A stretch of DNA of 64,000 bases, taken from Dasyornis broadbenti (lineage: Eukaryota; Chordata; Aves; Passeriformes; Dasyornithidae). The notes under the pieces were generated by a model. The model made no database searches. It saw only the letters and a program-made list of their open reading frames with translations, and had not been told where the DNA came from. The stretch covers positions 5,703,178 to 5,767,177 of the forward strand of contig VZRN01006818.1 of the NCBI GenBank assembly GCA_013397935.1. The letters run 5' to 3'. A program made the translations under genes and the position numbers. Shown here one piece after another: positions 38,801 to 52,900 of this stretch; positions within the stretch are counted from its first letter, which is position 1; every line of letters starts with the position of its first letter.

Positions 38801-41800
38801 CATGAGCTGGTCATTGCTAGACAGAAGGAAAATAAGGGGAAAAAAAAGTCGGGGAAATTTCATGAGAAATACATTAGAAATAGATGTGTTGCAATATATG
38901 ATTAAAGCAAATAGACAGTAAGTAGCTAATTCTTAAAGAATGTTCTTGACCATTACTATCTATCTCCCAGTAATTTCACTGGACTTTGCTGCTGAAAGAA
39001 CACTGAAGCACTGAACACATGATCTTGGGAGCAGAATTTTCCCTTCAGGAACTCCATTTCACAGATACCCCTCAGTAAACCAAGCACGAAGAGATAAAAG
39101 ACTTACTATAGCTAACAACCACACTGCCTTAGCATTCCCTAAAACCCATGGCAGTACCAAATAAGGAAACAGTGGGCAATTCACTATTGGCACAGCAGCT
39201 TCTCCAGCCTGGCTTTTTCAAAGTCCTTTGCACTTCCAAGGTAGTTATTTTCCAGAAATATTCCAACTTAAGCACACGTTGTAGAGAAAAAACAGGCTGT
39301 GAAAGGGCTCTTAAAGCTTCTCACATTTGCCCACTGCAGTAAAACATGCTATGAGCTCAGAACAGTTTCTCCACTGCAGGGCAAATGTAAATCTGAGCAA
39401 TTACTTGCCAACACTTGAGCACACAGAACCAAAGCTCCTAACAGCAAGCTCAGGACTTAAGCCCCTCTGCAGATGCAGAGCCAACTTGTGTTGTCAATTC
39501 ACATGCTTTAGTTCGACACCTGTGAACACAAGAGCCCTCTGCCACAGCCCCTCATGCCTTGTGTGCCCATCTCTGGTATACACCAGGCAGAGGCAAATAT
39601 GGAACAGCTTATCTGTGCTCAGTGTGCCCTGCTGTTTGCTTTACTTGTCCTGATTTTCCTACAAAAGCTGAGACACGGGCCACGTGTGGAAGACTACCAG
39701 GCCTGAGCAAAGGTCTGACAAGAGGATTCAAAGAGCAGTAAGACAAATGACTGTGGACAAACTTCTACCTCCTCTTGCTAGTGTACAGAAGTAAGATTTA
39801 GTATTTGCAGTAGATAATTTATGTTCACTTTAGGCAAGCATTAGCAATTAAAAGTCATTATTTCAACAACCTCTTGAAAACTTGTGGGGAACCTCAAACA
39901 GGTTACTGAGCAGTTATTAAGAAATGAAACTGGAGATGTGGTTGCAACAACTTCTCTGACCTGTACAATAAAGTCTTGGATTGGAGAAGACCACATCTAC
40001 ACAGAACAAAGGAGAAAGCACTGTAGAGCCGAGTCTACCTACTCCAATACCCATGCAGCTCTACTCCCAACCTAGCACACTATCAAGGCTGCTCATGCTT
40101 TCCTTATCAGGCTGTCCCCTTTGTACTGAGGGTTTTAAACATTTCGCTTCCTTAAGCTGCTGAGAGTGTCACAGCACAATGCTCTGCCCAACAGAAGGCA
40201 TTTGATAAACAACTGCTACATAGACGCCTTTGGAAACAGTAAACCTTTAGCAGAAATTTAATCATTCATTTGTATGTAAGTTTCCTATCAATTTCCAAAT
40301 CAGGTCTACAACAATGGGCCTTAAACACAGAGAAAGTTTGAGTATCAGCTTTAAGGCAAAGATGGAACACATTCATTTTCTGTGTTTTTCTGTATTCTAC
40401 TGGCTTTTTTTACTTAAAAAGCAAAAAATGTCAAAATTAAACTATCTGCTATTAATTTCAGAAACATTAATTTCAAGAACCCAGAACAGAATCTAAGCTT
40501 ATGAAGTTAGGAGGCATTGGTAAGCAGTGTTGCTATGCCTGGTGTTCAAATAAACCAAGGTAACACTTCTAATTGCATCTGATACCACCCTTCTCTAAAA
40601 AACAAAACTTCAGACTGCTAAGCTTAAATCTGGACTCCTTTACTTCAGGATGCTGTTAATTTTTTTTTTAACATGACCAAAGTTATATCAGACAGGAAAA
40701 CTCTTCAGTGCTAATCAAATCTAAATTGCTAAAAGAAACTACAACAAAAGAATTGTGAAGAAGCCTCCCTCTCCATCAAGCACAAACTCCAAGCACCCCT
40801 CCGTGTCATCCAAAGTCTCACTTCTCTCTTCTTCAAAGTCTCAATTCTCCTCTTTCCTCACCAACCTCCCACTTTTTCCCGCAACATAATTCTCCCTTTA
40901 ATACAGCAACCAAAATTGGACGGAAGACACCCTTTACACAGATGGTAAATTATGGTGCATTTCTGCAATTGGTGCTGAAGAATTCTATTCCAGCAACACA
41001 TTTTCCTAGCTTGAACCTGTTAACAACGTAACTTACCCTCCTCAAATACTAAATGAAGATATTCTCTACACCTGGTATAAATGAAAAGTGAAAAGAATGA
41101 GTCACAACACTCCAATCAATGTTGAAAGTTTAATGTTCCTGCTACATACTGCCTTTCAGAACTGCTAAACAAGAGTGCCATTGATAACAAAATTACAGTA
41201 AGCACCAGAACAGTTTTAATTTAACCAATGCCATAAGAACTGGCACCTCATTTATATTATATCCTTCCGTTTGCTGCAGTCTGGAGAGCACAAGAACTGC
41301 TGATTTAGAACTAGCGTGTCAATCTGGAAAGCAGCTTACCAAAATCTGTCAATAGGATGTATTCATGGCCCTGGATCTTGCAGGCTGCAGGTGTGCTTTG
41401 ACATCTAACAACTCCCCTTTTCAAATATTGTATCCCATTGTATGTTATGAAGGTGTTAAATGAGAAAGTAATCAAAGCGCAAGCCCAATTTGTTAAGTAG
41501 AGTGAATTTTGAACCACGTAACTTTTAACAGTTTTCTTTTTAAAATACAATTACTAGATGCTGTTAGCAAAAATGGGCTAGATCTAAGTAAGGACTTCAG
41601 AGACTTCCCATGTCAAGAAGTATGAACGCCAAAGCCCCATCTTAATGACTTCTCAAGCTCATAACATACCATTACTGTTTGGTCTCTACATGCCCTGAAG
41701 TTTAAACTTAACCCTGGGAGATGCTTAGAGAAGAGGCCGTGTGAAACCCAAACACCTGGAAGGGGCAGTGTCTCAAAGGATAAGCATGTTCTGGTACCAC

Positions 41801-43169
41801 AAAAACACAACCACATCTACTTCAACACATAGCTACTCGAGAGTGGCTGTTAACCTTTAATAACTGCTTTTTCTATGCTATGAACTATGTTACCTAAAAA
41901 ACATCCAAGATAACAGCTTCAGTGATCCAGCTTTATATACAGCTATAATGAGCTCCTCCTCCCAAATCCATGGATACCTGGGAGAGGAGACTGATGAAGC
42001 CTGGCAGGGATTCTGAAATAAAGCAGTGTGATATTTAAGCCTTCAAGGAATTAAAAAGAAAAATCAATAACAAAACTGAAACAGTTTAGACAGAGGACAC
42101 TAGACCCACATCCTCTTGGGGGGGAGAGGGCTGAGGATTCAGAAGGGCACTTGGGATAAGCTTAATTCTGTATTACTTACCCTCCAAGCAAAAGACATAC
42201 TAAAGAAACTCTTCCACCAGCCCCATCCTCATGTGGTCGTTGCCTCCTGCTTGCCCTGCTCTTATCAAATCTGTATGGCTAAGTGTATAGAAGGCATAAA
42301 AAAAAAAAGCTACTGCAGCAATAGATCCATGGCTAGCTGGACATTTCTTTCCAACACTACAAGGACCCTTCCATCCCTGAAAAAGCTCTCTACTTGCTTA
42401 GAAGATCAGAACTCACATAGTTCTGTGAAGGACAAGACAGCACAGAGTACAGCAGCATGCTACTGACTGGAAAAACTCAGAATACATCAGTTCACAGTCT
42501 CTTTCAGCTGAGTATGTTTAAATCCACATCTTGTTGAGCACCTCCACTGCTAGGCTACAGGCAAGGTCAGAATGAGAAACATCTTCTAGCCCATATGTTT
42601 CAACTGACAAAAATATCCAATATGGACAAAGTATGAACCAGAATGTGCAAACACAAGCACAGTGAACAGAACATTAGGTGAAGAAAGCGAAATTCCTCTG
42701 GGTTTGTTTCCTCATAGATACAGTGAGGACAAACTAGAATACAGCCAAGTGTTCCAACACTCCCTTCAGCTGCAGGGCACATTTTGTTCAGGACCACCTA
42801 GCTCTGTCTACACAGACTGAAAATCCAAGGCACTTTGCTCCAGATCTCATACTAACAGGCAATGCCTTAGAGTCAGGCACAGCAATACCGAAGTCCTTTA
42901 TCAGATCTAGCCCCACTTCTAAGAACCTGTCTTCTCTAAAATGGCAGTGTGGACCAATCACTGAAACATCAAGCTCAGATTCACAAGTATCACACTGCAA
43001 GTGGAAAGTACAGATCAAACTTTCCAAACTGTTGTGTTTGTTTTTCAAATGCTATATAATTTACTTTTCAGTAATTATCAGCTTTTGTTTCTAGTAAAAC
43101 ATGAACTGCAGCATGTAAGATATGTCTTACCAGTTTACACATGCAGGTACACACGTAAGAAAACAAGAC
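35831..43169. other. Intergenic DNA between PHLDA1 and NAP1L1
   Basis: About 7.3 kb without recognisable exons. It contains the upstream regulatory side of PHLDA1 and the downstream flank of NAP1L1. AT-rich blocks around 36350-36530 and 36700-36910 have several TAAT/ATTA cores. No CR1 copy was recognised here. A longer NAP1L1 3' UTR could occupy the right part if the polyadenylation signal proposed at 43191 is not the main one. Confidence 0.5.
36646..36656. repeat. Poly-G tract (11 G)
   Basis: Eleven consecutive G on the plus strand, seen directly. Confidence 0.85.
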
Positions 43170-43864
43170 TAGCTTCTGAAAATACTAGGTTTTATTCACA
43201 CCCCTGTGGTAAACAATAACCTTAATACGATGACTAGGTTTCTTTTGTAGATCACTATGTCACATAAAATACAAAACCCATAGCATAAACAAGCTGACAG
43301 TTATGAATGTTTAATGTGGTCTCATTGGGATATTAAACAAGTTATACTAGTCTTCTGAAGTAGTCAAATTCAAAATGCATCATCATCTCCTAGTTAGTAC
43401 AAGTCACTGCCATTTCTATAACAAAGTAATGAAGGCACAGCTAGTGCAAGCAGACTTAAACCCGTTCAGACTACTGGGCTGAAAAAATAACTTTGGTTGG
43501 TTCTTCAGGAGAGAGTTTTCTCTAAACAAATATTGGTCTCAGTTAACAGTTCTGATCATCTTCACAGCTGCAGTCTAATAGCTACATGACAAAGACTTCA
43601 CAAGAACCAAACTATGTAGCAATGAATTAACATTCATGCTTTAGGGGATTTACTGCATTCTACATATTGGCAGAAAATTATACTGTTAAAATGCTAGGTA
43701 GATTGAACCTACATTTTAAACTGGTTCTTAAGTGTTTGATTTCTTTTTTAAACAAATTGGTTACTTAATTCTACCAAGATACAAAACATAAGGCTGTAAG
43801 TAACTAATAGTTGTGTTTAGGCTATTACAGTGCAGGTAATCCTCAAGGCCACAGACACACTGCT
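43170..43864 (-). other. NAP1L1: NAP1L1 3' UTR (proximal end inferred)
   Basis: Follows the NAP1L1 stop codon directly in the last exon. The lower boundary is an estimate placed about 20 bases beyond a canonical AATAAA at 43191-43196. Longer 3' UTR forms running toward lower coordinates are possible. Confidence 0.45.
43191..43196 (-). terminator. NAP1L1: Candidate polyadenylation signal of NAP1L1
   Basis: Reads AATAAA on the minus strand, about 670 nt after the stop codon. Downstream is a G/T-rich stretch (ACGTGTGTACCTGCATGTGT), as expected for cleavage. A weaker ATTAAA lies at 43310-43315. Confidence 0.5.
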
Positions 43865-43900
43865 TCACTGCTGCTTGCATTCTGCTGGGTTTTGATCCTT
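43865..43900 (-). CDS. NAP1L1: NAP1L1 coding exon 14 (C-terminus and stop)
   Basis: Codes for residues 383-393, KDQNPAECKQQ, then TGA at 43865-43867. The acceptor is TTTTTTCTCAACAG. It carries the C-terminal CaaX-like box. It was too short to stand out as an open frame and was found by searching for the expected C-terminus. Confidence 0.96.
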   Translation of the reverse strand, partial: KDQNPAECKQQ

Positions 43901-46900
43901 CTGTTGAGAAAAAAGGAAATACCAGTTTACAGAAATCAGTATTTTAAAAGAACTATCAATATTGCTAAGCATGCTTTCTCAAGCTGGAATATTCAAGTTC
44001 TTCCATCTTTTCCCTTGCACTAATTTTCTAGTATTAGCAATACTGCTGTCTTTAGATGCAGCAGTATCCACACTGCATTTATTTTGGCTTTGTTAGCACA
44101 TTGCGAGACAATCCAGAACAAAAAATCTGTTCAGAACTAAGTGTGGTGAAGTACTCTAAAAGACACTGTAACTGGAAAAAGGAGAAGAGTGATGTGCAGT
44201 AATAAACACCCCAGCTCAGAACAAGCATGCAGACCCTCTTTACAGTTTGAGATAAAAAAAATTTCCTATGGGCAGTAACAAGAGCATGGCCTTATGCCAG
44301 AATACACTGTAGAGCAATGCAACGGAACGCCACATCACAGTTCTTAATGCTCCAGAAACATCTTTTGCATAAATTCCAGCTGTTAGAAAATCCTAACATG
44401 GAAAATTTCTTCTGTTCTTGAAACAGACAGCCAGTAACATGTCACAGTAATATGGGAATTTAAGAAAGTTTTTTGGGGGGCAGAGCTCAGTTGCAGGTTT
44501 TACTCCACCACCATTCTTGTCTGGATAGCTATTCTAAGACCATAGTGCTTTAATAAATTCAGCTGGATTACACCTGAGATCAGCTTACAACACTATAGTA
44601 CCAAATACTGTCTCTAGCCTTTGAGCAGCTCTCTGAAACTGTGTATAGTTTTGCCCTTTCTCAGTTCTGTTTCACTGAGACAAGCAATCTCAAATGATGG
44701 AAATAAGAAGTCCAACTTGCAGCTGTTTCATTTTGATTCCAAAACTTTCTTGACTAGGAAGCAATTTGAATACACTGTAGCAGATGAAACATCAAAAGGC
44801 TGTACATTTTGATCACAAGTTCCGTACCCTACAAGATTAGGTAATTTTTTCAACAGTACTCTGATAGTAGCTCAAACCATTCCTACTGAAAAACACATTT
44901 GAAATGACAAGCCCTTTGTGTTTTGGAGTACTTCACAGACTTCATGACTGCAATTCTCACCTACCACCATCAGATGCTTTCAGGTGGCCAGCTGTACCTT
45001 CCCTCAGCTATTAAAAAGCTATGAATTGAGTGGCTCACAATAGTGTTTCCAGCCTGACTAGTGATTTGCCCTTCCCATGGAATAAGAAAGCTCCCAGTTG
45101 CTCTTGACTGTTCACATTTTAGCACTTGGCTGTAGATCCATTCCTGACTGTTGACTTCTGCTACCTCGAACAATAAAAGACTTACCATTTATATACCCTG
45201 AAAGAGCCTATTTTGTATTCTGCTGGGAAAACCTGTGCCATATCCAGGTTGCAGCAAGTTCCCAAAAACTGAACCTGCATTACACAGTTCTCTCCATGTT
45301 CTTACAATCATTTTACAATTTTCATCATTAGCAGCAACTTGCTGCAAGACAAGTTTATAGCAAATCAAGTCCGACTAACCTCAGTGGTCAAAGCCAGAAG
45401 TTACTTTTACGAAATGATTCCTGGAGAAAGAAGTTTGTAGAAGTTTCTCTACGAATCCTAATTTGTCAGAACTAGGCCTGAAACAGCCTCAAAACAAAAC
45501 ATACTCACCATGAGAACTACTGATTTAATACTTACACTAAAATCAAGACTCAACACACAAAATTTTAAATGCCTGTATGCATACACAAACTTCAAACATT
45601 CATTTTAATTCCTTACTTTTGGGTCATATTCAGGATCATTTTCTTCATCTGCTTCTTCTTCTCCCTCCTGAAAGAAAACACTTGTTAATATTTCTCTAGC
45701 TTATTCCCATTCAGCTTCCTAAGTCATTTTCATGAAAATTAAGACTAAATTATACTCAAAAGTACTTTAATTACCACTTTACGTTATAAATATTATAACT
45801 TAACGTTATAAATATTAGTTTGCAGCTTAATTTTTATGGGTTCTCTTAGTTTGCTTTGGGTTTTTTTTATTGTTGGCTTGCTGTTTTTAGTTTTAATTAT
45901 TCACCTGAGGTCCACAAAACAATGTGTTCTATCTTACTTCAGAAGTAATTCTTACACTTAAGTGTCCAGAGCACTCAAAACCTAAAGGAACTCTTATTCC
46001 AGATAACAAACTATAACAGGGAAACTATTTGAATTAAGGGCATCTGTCATCTTACCTCATCATCTGCCTCTTCACCTTCTTCATCATACTAGAAGAGAAA
46101 ACAAACAGTTTTGATAGCATGATAAATGCAGCCATTTAAAGCTCAAGTAGATGTCAGAGACCACTCTGTATTGTGCTCTTAAGAAAATCATAAAATGGTC
46201 TGGGTTGGAAGGGCCCTTGGGTCCTCTAGCTCCAATCAGCCTGCCAAAGACAGGGAAACCTTCCACTAGACCAGGCCGCTCAGAGTCCCATTCAACCTGG
46301 CCTTGAACATCGGCAGGGATTGGACATCCACCACTTTTCTGGCCAACCTGTTCAAGTGTCTCACAATCCTCACAATAATGAATTTTTTCCTAATATTTAA
46401 TCTAAACCTACTCTCTTTCAATTTGAACCCAGAAGCTCCTGTGACTGTCAGATTTAAAAATACTTTTTGCATCAGCACAGGCAATGCTCGACTTCCCCTG
46501 CCAAGCTCTGGCAGAGCAGACTGTCCCTGTTCCATGCAGCCCTGGGGGAGCTGATTACATTGCAGTACCACTTGGGGTCGGCAGGGGACACTGGTGCCCA
46601 AGGCAACCTGTCTGGTCAGTACCTTGCTCCTCCACAGCCCAGCCAAGCCTTTGCAACAAGATCCAACAGTTTACATTCTAAAAATTAATTTTAAGACCGG
46701 ACTTATCTAAGCCATCTTAACTGTCAAACTGTCCTTGTTTGAGTGAAGCCAGGGGACAGAAAAATGTTTTATACCTGTATAAAGTTGTGAGGCTTCGCAG
46801 TTTGTCAATTTCAAGCTTAGCTCTTTTAAAACACTTAAGCTTTTGCAGAACTTGCTTTGATTATTTTGTCATGCTTTGAATGTGCTTATCTAGCTTTTTT

Positions 46901-49900
46901 AAATAAGAGAGTACTTTTGAAAGGATGATGCTTGAATCTCATCAAACGTCATAGCCCAGTATCACTGTAAGCACAAAGAACAGGCTGAAAAGCTAGATAA
47001 ACAGTCTCATTTGTTTTCTGGCAGCTCATTACAGTTCTACAAAGTATTGGGTACACCTCTCTAGGAATGCCTTATACACAATATACTATGACATCCTCAA
47101 GATGTTCGGCTTCTGCCACTGCTTTTGCCACAATACTCTGAAATCAGTACTTCAAAGATGAATTATTTTCATGCTGATTTTTCCTGAGCAATCTAGGAAG
47201 CTCTACTGGAACTAACGTTGGTTCATCCCATTCTAAAGATACCAACATAAGACATTACCAAAGGTCTTTAAGCAGTATTATTTCAAGGTTTTTAGTGCTC
47301 TGAATTAAAATTATACTTACGTCATCATCATCATCTTCAATAGCTTCTCCGGTGAAGTACAATACTGATCGGGGGACTATACGTTCACGCAAGAAATGAC
47401 CTATTTCAAAGTCTGCAGCAAGGATTGCCTCGGAATCATCATCCTGCATAAAATGATATTATTTCCTAAACTATAAGATGGTAACTACTTTTGAGACATA
47501 CACACAAGTTACATGGATTTTGACGTGGCCAGATTTCCACAAATCCCATTACTGATTTTTTTTGTTTCAGGACCTCCTTTACAGAGCTGAAACTGAGGAG
47601 ACACTTTTCAACAGTACATCTACATTACAGTGAGGAGCTGCTGCTTCAGTAACCCTTATTATATACAATTTTAGTGTTTCTTTTGTTCCAAGTAGAAAGA
47701 TTATTTAATATCTCTCACAGACTTTCACTTCATATGGACAATATCCTTAAAGAACTGAACAATAGCCAGGTGAGCCTGTCACAAAGATTTTACAAGCTAC
47801 TTCTGATTCCTACAGAGCATCTCCTTCTTAATTCCCATTAGACAAGCCACTATTGAAGCACCTGAACACCTAAAAATGCTCTCTGATCCAATTCCAGACT
47901 TTCACTGCTCTAGTTTTCATACCATGTGTCCTGCTGTCTCCCATGTGAGCAATTATCTTCAATTCAAAAGACTTCTTTTTGGATTGTTTTTTTTTTTTTC
48001 CTAAACATTATAAACATACAGTTTTTAGTGTCCATGCCAACTAGAGTTCTAACAGCGTGCTTCTGGAAGCTTTAATCATATTTCTCACTCAGGTTGCATA
48101 ATATATTCCCTACGGTTATATATTTTTGGTAATTTTTCTCCTTACAAAAATATGGCTTATTGCCACAGTAAGCACACAGAAAAGTAGGCTCTTGCAGTTT
48201 TCTACTCTTGTTTTATTACTTTCTTCAAGAGTTAACAGCTTGAGAAATTATTAATAGAATAAAATACAAACCGGATACATTCAGCCATTAGATAAAATCA
48301 TCCAAACAATACCTGAAGAGAGACTTACATCACTCGTTAAATCAAAGACTAATAATGAAGACCACTACGTTTCTACAACTGTGAACAATTCACAAGGTAG
48401 TTTTCAGGAATCATGAACTAAACTCTACCATCCAACTCAACAAACACTCCTTTTAAAAAAGAGAACTCACATACGTAGTGGTCTTCATATGTATTCTCAG
48501 TTAAAGATAGGGGCAGTTAAAGCTGAGGCTGTTTAACAAATTCCCAAATTCCACAAACACTCCACCATGATTTTTTAAATAAGCCAACTTACCAGGTCTC
48601 CACTTTCAGGAACTGTGGAAAAAAGAACACAAAAAACAAGTGAGTGAGGTACATTTTACATTTACAGTTAATGCACATAAGCTATTGTTCAGCTTACCTT
48701 CAGGAGGACTAAAGAAGTTGAAGAAAGAATCATTGGAAACAGTTTTTGTCACCGTCCTAACTGTTCCACGGCCCTTATGTTTCTGCTTCTTCTTAATGGT
48801 TTTCAAAGTAACATTCTTTCCTTTTTTCCAGTCTATTTGGCAACTAAAGAGTAAATAAAAAACAAATGACAATAAACCCCATGAGCAGCTGCAGCTTAAT
48901 ACCATTTGCCTTGTTACAAGTATCTATCTACTAAGGCTATCACAACTGCAAGAGACACAGTGAAGAGAAAGTATTAAGGTAGTATTTATTCAGTGCTATC
49001 TTTTCATTAGTTTTTATGTTGAGAACAAGAGTAACAGGTTTATTTCAGGATTATTTCCATCCAGAAATTTTCCTTCTCCACTAAATCTCTGAAATGCTAA
49101 TTTTCATTAGCTACCATGTACTGCCTAGTTTCCTATCAACAACTAGTATTGCACCATTTTTAGAGCTAGCCATCCATTATAAAACAATGTCATGTTTGGA
49201 CATGTTAGTAATATGCCAAATTTCACCACATCTATCATTATAACCAATAAGTCCTTAAAATAATGCATCAAGCAGGCATGTAGTTTTTGGCTGATTTTGA
49301 GTTGTTTGTGACAGTTCTGTCTTCCTGAGTTTTATTCGTTTGTTATTTTATGGTTTTTTAACTCTATCCTGCTTACACAGTAGAATCATGCCTACAGGCT
49401 TCTCTAACAAACAAAGCATTCTGGTAACAAATGAAAAAGTCACATCAGTGAAACTAACTGCATTTTCAAAAGTTTCTGATTAGATTCTTTTAAAGACTTA
49501 AAGGAATGGAGCTAGTTGCTTTGGGACAAGAAGGGACTGTCTTAGCTAAAAGACAAAACAAGGACTAGGAACTAATTATTTTTACAGAAGCAGTGTCATC
49601 TCACACCAAACTCTGCCAGGATTTATGGTTTTCAGAAACAGTCCAAACCGGGGAAGACAAAACAGTTTAATCAAAGCTATCCAAGCACTTAAAACTAAAT
49701 CTTATAGGACTTTGCACGGTAAAGTGGTAAGTCAGTATGAGCAACGGGAGATTAATGTAAGAATAAAACCAACCCTGACTATGCAGTGATAGGCTGCAAA
49801 TTAGTTATCACTCAGAAGAGCAGTCAGAACACTAGAGACGTGAACACAAAAGCTACTGAACAGGCCCAAGTGTTCTCCTAAGGATAACTATGTACAACAG

Positions 49901-52900
49901 TTTTCTCTCATCCCTCTGTTCACAAAAAAGGGACATGTAGAGAAAAAGTTACTTAGCTAATTTAAAACAGAAGATTTCATGAAGAAAGGAGTATGACAGC
50001 TTTTTAAAATGAATAACCTGTAATTAACAGATGACTATTCTCCATTTCTCAAACAGACATTCCAAGGCAAACATTCAACACTTATAAAACAAAATGGACA
50101 ACTGCAATATAATTACTGGAATAAACTCCCCAAAATGCTGCATGTCAGAAATACAAAAAGATTAAAAGAAGTGATCAACCAAATTCTGGCAAAAGCTATC
50201 CAGGCCTTCTAAAGGATATCACCATCCACCTTTCAATTCACCTTTAGTGATTGCAGAACAGTAATTCTAAGTAAATACTGACTACATTTTTAATTTTTAT
50301 GCATATATAATATATATGCTTACAAACTAAGCAATATAAACCATGTGTTTTTCTATATTGTATTGAAGTTATTGATAGCAACTAAAAAACTCAGGTCAAA
50401 CCTAATTGTTCACAAGTTACTAAGGGAAATATCTTTTCCAACACCTCCCCAAGATGCTCTAAGAAGTCTACAGCAGGATAATGCTAAGGAAGAAAACTGT
50501 TATATTGCCTTAAAGCTATCTATTAGCACTTACCCCGTACAGCCCATGATTTCTGGTCCATCAAAGGAAAAGGGATCAGAATCATCTGGCTCTGACCTCA
50601 TTCTATATGTCTTTGTCAACACTTCGTTTGTGAAGTAGTCATTTGGTTCAAAATGAAATTCTAATGTGAAACTCTAAAAAAAAGAATTGCAAAGCAACAA
50701 CTATAGTTATTTACAAGAAACACCTTTAACTGCTTAACACCTAAGCAAAGAATATACATGCACCAGAATATACCTTTCTCCAATATATCCATAATTTATT
50801 TTAGAATTTGCTACCCAAGTTGTACAGTAAGTCTTCAACTCTTTTCATTTACTTGACCTTGTACTTGCTAGTTATTATACTGCTTGCAGTAATGACAGAT
50901 CTCCCAGTGTACAGACTTCCTGGTGCTAATGTATAGGGAGAACTTTTAAATTTAAAAATATTACAACTTTGGAAACTCTCTGATTTCTGCCAGGGAAATA
51001 TATGGAATTATGGCAGTTACACAAAAAGTACCCAAAAGTATCAACATGTGATGGTAAAACTTAGGTCATCAGATATTAAGGCCAATCTCATCAGAAGCTG
51101 AAGGTTAAATTTAGTATAAATTCATTCATAGGGTAGTGCAAGACTAGCACTAGTCCTTGTACTGCTTTCTCAGAAGCAGCAGCTGTGTATTTTCTCATGA
51201 TTTCCACAAGACAATTGGCTATCACAGACCATGTTGCTAAAATACAAGTAATCTTAAGATAACACAAAAGTAATCTTATTTAATAAGTTTAACTAACCAT
51301 AGGCTGTCCAACTTCTGAAAATTTCACTTTTATATCTTTTAAGTATTTCAGGATAGGTTCATCATGTTCCTGCAGAGAAAACACAGTGTATTTAATTTTC
51401 ATAACATTAAATTACACACAGATTTAAGGCCTTGCAGAAATAAAACACCATGTTTCGAACAGGTTTTCCTTAGAAAACCGTTACAACACAGAAATACTTC
51501 CATGAACATGACCAGCAGATGGCAACAGTGGCTCCATACAGTCTCCAATATAGTACACAACCAAAAGCCACACAAACACCAAGTATTGTTTTTAGTAATG
51601 TCTAATACACATTTCACATACAATTCTATAAGCACTGAAAATGTATTAGTATTGCAAAATAGGTTCAAAAAATAAAACAGTAGGGAGGCATTCCAGTGCT
51701 CTATACTTTCACTTGAAAAATTACGAGAGATGACATCCACGTAACGGTTCCATTACTGCTCTCCAAAAGACATATAATGCATCATAGTGTATTCACTGCT
51801 TTCTTAAAGACACTTGGATTAATTACCAAAGCAACTTTAAACAATCCTGGACCCCCACCTACCTGAACCATATCACTGAGCAAGTCCACATTCTTGAATA
51901 CTGTCAGCCAAAATTCAGGAATTCCTTTAGGGTCTTCTTTTTCTTCATCTTTTTTTTCTTCTTCAAGCTTAGCTTTGTCTTTCATTTCCTCCTTGAGAAA
52001 ATAAAAGTATTAGGTTTCCTTAATTTTAAGAGTGCCCATAAGGTTAATCAATTCTATGCTGATACCAGTACAGATTAAGTCTCACGTGGATGCTTTAAGC
52101 AATCATTAATAATTAACATCATTATTAATAGGAAGTAATCCTTATAAACCTGGTATTTTTTTTAAATTCAGTTTTTATTGAATCTTGTTTCATGCTAAAG
52201 CTTGAGATATTGATAAGAACCAATTAAGATACTCACTGAAATTTCTTCGTCAGCATCTGTTTTCCATTCACATTCTTCTTCTGTAGGTTCATAAATGGCA
52301 TTGATGATTTCACTTCGCTGGAAGATTAAATCAAAAATATTTTCAAATTTTCTAGTAATTGTCATCAGCAGTGCCCTAACAAATAAATTCCTAATCCTAA
52401 ATTACACAATTAGTAATACATTAACTACTTATCAGAACTTTTTCTTCTGGCTCTACAAGATAGGTTCAGCAGTTACGAGGTGTTCAACACACTAAAATAA
52501 ACACCAAATTCCCAGAAAAGTTACAGTATCATCTGACATCTGCTCAATTAAAATGAGGCCTGATACACTGAAGTCATTTTGGAAACCACGGAACAAACTT
52601 AACCTCTCGCTCCCTTAATCTTAGTTGATATTCACTTAGGTGTCAATACGGTATCAATTGAACAAAGGGGCACAAATGTGACCAAAGTAATTTGGAACAT
52701 TACTAAGTTTTCTGGTTTTGCTATTCCCTTGTGTTTTAGATGAAACTTTAAAGTACAAATCAGAATAGCATTAAAATACCTTGTCAAATAAGGGCTGATA
52801 GAGAGCAGCATACTTTCTTTCCAGCTCGTGAACTTCCTCATAGAACTTTGCTTCTATCTGTGCACACTGGACTTGGAGGTTCTTGAGAGCATTCACACGT

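Noticed and set aside
40790..40890. Pyrimidine-rich block as a possible retroposed gene tail
   Set aside because: Only a C/T-rich stretch; no poly-A tail, no similarity and no target-site duplication.
46266..46646. 126-codon minus-strand frame inside NAP1L1 as an alternative exon
   Set aside because: It is largely CR1 ORF2 remnant plus flanking DNA, without matching splice sites.
51782..51862. Read-through of NAP1L1 coding exon 6 into its intron
   Set aside because: The frame continues past 51863 but the sequence there is GTAGGT, a donor, and the next true codons are found at 51369 and below.
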